Of a stretch of 7,126 bases of DNA, positions 6,100-7,126 are shown piece after piece; position 1 is the first letter of the stretch; the number at the start of each line of letters is the position of its first letter. The notes below the pieces were generated by a model. That model saw only the letters and a list, made by a program, of their open reading frames with translations, ran no database searches and had not been told where the DNA came from. The translations under genes were made by a program, and so were the position numbers. The stretch comes from Candidatus Nitrosopumilus sp. (GTDB lineage: Archaea; Thermoproteota; Nitrososphaeria; Nitrososphaerales; Nitrosopumilaceae), in assembly GCA_011055585.1 (NCBI GenBank), contig DRGT01000129.1, positions 1 to 7,126 of the forward strand. The letters are read 5' to 3'.

Positions 6100-7126
6100 T
6101 TAACTTACAGATATGTCGACTGATGCGGGTGGTGATAGTGCAGTTGGATTATCAACTGACTCCCAAACAAACACTGTTGCAGTGTATGTGCCTGATGCGT
6201 CAGGTGTCCAAGACAATGCTGGGCTAAATGATTGTCCAGCAGAGAGTGTACCTGAAATCCATGCTAGTGCGATTGTGACACCGCTAGCATCCTGAACCTG
6301 TACCAAGTATGCAAATGATTGTTCTCTATCTTGGCCATTTGCTAAGTCGGCTGTAATCTGTACCTGTTGATCAATGGATACACTTGCTAGTGAATTTCCG
6401 AATGCGTCAACAACTCTTGCGTTAGCAGCGGGTGCTCTCTCAAGAGGTGGAACGATTGTGCCGATTAGTGAAGTGCCAGTAATGTCGAGTTCATCTGCTG
6501 TGGTATATGGATCAGGTAGTGTATTGTCCTCATATTCTGCGGTGATTGTGTCACCTTCTGAAACTCTGAGTCTGTGACCAGAAGATTCATCGGTAGTAGT
6601 GAAGAACACTGTTCCCTCGAATATTCCAGTTGCCTCATTAGTTTCAGTTACAGTAAGGTCAATACCTCCAGCGTCAGAATCTGACCAAACGTCGACATTA
6701 AAGTTGTCGACTGCTTCTGGATTTAGATTCATGTCTGGGTCAACTACACGTACTACGCCTGTTCCGCTTGCGGGATAACTTGCTTCAAGCCATTGAGTTT
6801 CACCGATGTTCCATCTGACGAGTGCTGAGCCGACTACAGTTTCATCCTCTGAGAATTCAAAGGAGACTGTAATACCGTCATCATCATCAGTTTGTAGGAA
6901 ACCGCTGGTTGGACCTGAACCCTCTGTTCTTGGGTTAGTGTCTGCACCAACTGTTCCAGTGGTATCACCAGTTAATGTATCACCATCTGCGTCGTGTGCG
7001 AATCCTGTAAGGATTACTTCACCTGTGAAGATACCAGTATCGGTACCTGTCTCGACTAGCTTGTATTCGTTAAGTTTGAATCCTCTGGTCGCGACCTTTA
7101 CTGGGTCAAGACTAGTTTCTCCAATT
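6100..7126 (-). CDS. S-layer lattice protein, C-terminal 341 residues (5' end outside window)
   Basis: The frame is open from the right edge to the TAA at 6102-6100, so the gene is truncated by the window. The ATG at 6732 is internal, because coding sequence continues above it without a stop. The product is acidic, rich in Thr, Gly, Val and Asp, free of Cys and beta-rich, like the major thaumarchaeal S-layer protein that forms the cell's outer lattice. Two copies of an E-T-x-x-x-T-G-I-F-x-G motif about 136 residues apart mark repeated Ig-like domains. A DDDDG run could help bind cations. The last ~105 residues form a separate beta domain ending in a TYTATVFVWES strand and DISVS. There is no C-terminal membrane helix, so this end cannot anchor itself. 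A hand count of one 60-base row (6121-6180) gives 47% GC, well above the protease gene, consistent with codon selection in an abundant protein. Confidence 0.85.
   Translation of the reverse strand, partial: IGETSLDPVKVATRGFKLNEYKLVETGTDTGIFTGEVILTGFAHDADGDTLTGDTTGTVGADTNPRTEGSGPTSGFLQTDDDDGITVSFEFSEDETVVGSALVRWNIGETQWLEASYPASGTGVVRVVDPDMNLNPEAVDNFNVDVWSDSDAGGIDLTVTETNEATGIFEGTVFFTTTDESSGHRLRVSEGDTITAEYEDNTLPDPYTTADELDITGTSLIGTIVPPLERAPAANARVVDAFGNSLASVSIDQQVQITADLANGQDREQSFAYLVQVQDASGVTIALAWISGTLSAGQSFSPALSWTPDASGTYTATVFVWESVDNPTALSPPASVDISVS
6595..7053 (-). repeat. Two divergent Ig-like domain repeats in the S-layer protein
   Basis: Seventeen residues at 7053-7003 (ETGTDTGIFTGEV...) and at 6645-6595 (ETNEATGIFEGTV...) align without gaps, sharing E-T, T-G-I-F, a G two residues later and a V. 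Their starts are 408 bases (136 residues) apart. The likeness is at protein level only, so these look like old domain duplications rather than a recent DNA repeat. More copies probably lie upstream, outside the window. Confidence 0.6.

Noticed and set aside
6100..6732. A stand-alone 210-aa gene starting at the ATG at 6732
   Set aside because: The same frame continues without a stop to the right edge at 7126 with matching composition and a matching domain motif, so this ATG is an internal methionine.
1..7126. Search for tRNA or rRNA genes, insertion sequences, CRISPR repeats and integration sites
   Set aside because: Nearly all of the window is accounted for by long coding frames, the gaps are at most about 110 bases, and no cloverleaf, spaced direct repeat or transposase motif was seen by eye.

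Overview
The window looks like a piece of chromosome from an ammonia-oxidising archaeon (Nitrososphaerota/Thaumarchaeota, most like a marine Nitrosopumilus relative). The DNA is AT-rich and has archaeal TATA boxes close to start codons. It carries a Tat-type Rieske protein followed by a cytochrome b start typical of this group's complex III. It also carries the C-terminal part of a large, acidic, beta-rich protein that I recognise as the thaumarchaeal S-layer type. The assignment rests on protein recognition from memory; no search was run.

Layout: every gene is on the minus strand, so transcription runs from high to low coordinates. (1) 7126-6100 is the 3' end of the S-layer gene, GC-richer than its neighbours and closed by a strong stem-loop plus T-tract terminator (6086-6053). 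(2) 5988-4996 encodes a 330-aa surface protein with a signal peptide, two beta domains, a ten-heptad coiled coil and a C-terminal membrane anchor. (3) 4970-723 encodes a 1415-aa membrane-anchored subtilisin-like protease with an intact catalytic triad and an unusually large insertion between the catalytic Asp and His. (4) 682-77 encodes the Rieske iron-sulfur protein, with its own TATA box in the 40-base gap behind the protease gene. (5) 96-1 is the start of a cytochrome b gene overlapping the Rieske gene by 20 bases. No RNA gene, insertion sequence or CRISPR array was seen, and no gene-free stretch exceeds about 110 bases.

The genes form two functional blocks. The first is a cell-surface block: S-layer lattice protein, a stalk-like coiled-coil protein, and a giant surface protease. 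The second is a respiratory block: Rieske and cytochrome b, the electron-transfer core of a bc1/b6f-like complex. The most interesting idea is that the surface block is a thaumarchaeal counterpart of two known archaeal arrangements: the SlaA/SlaB lattice-plus-stalk pair of Sulfolobales, and the tetrabrachion/STABLE stalk-plus-subtilase assembly of Staphylothermus. That link is inferred from architecture and gene order, not from sequence homology I could test.
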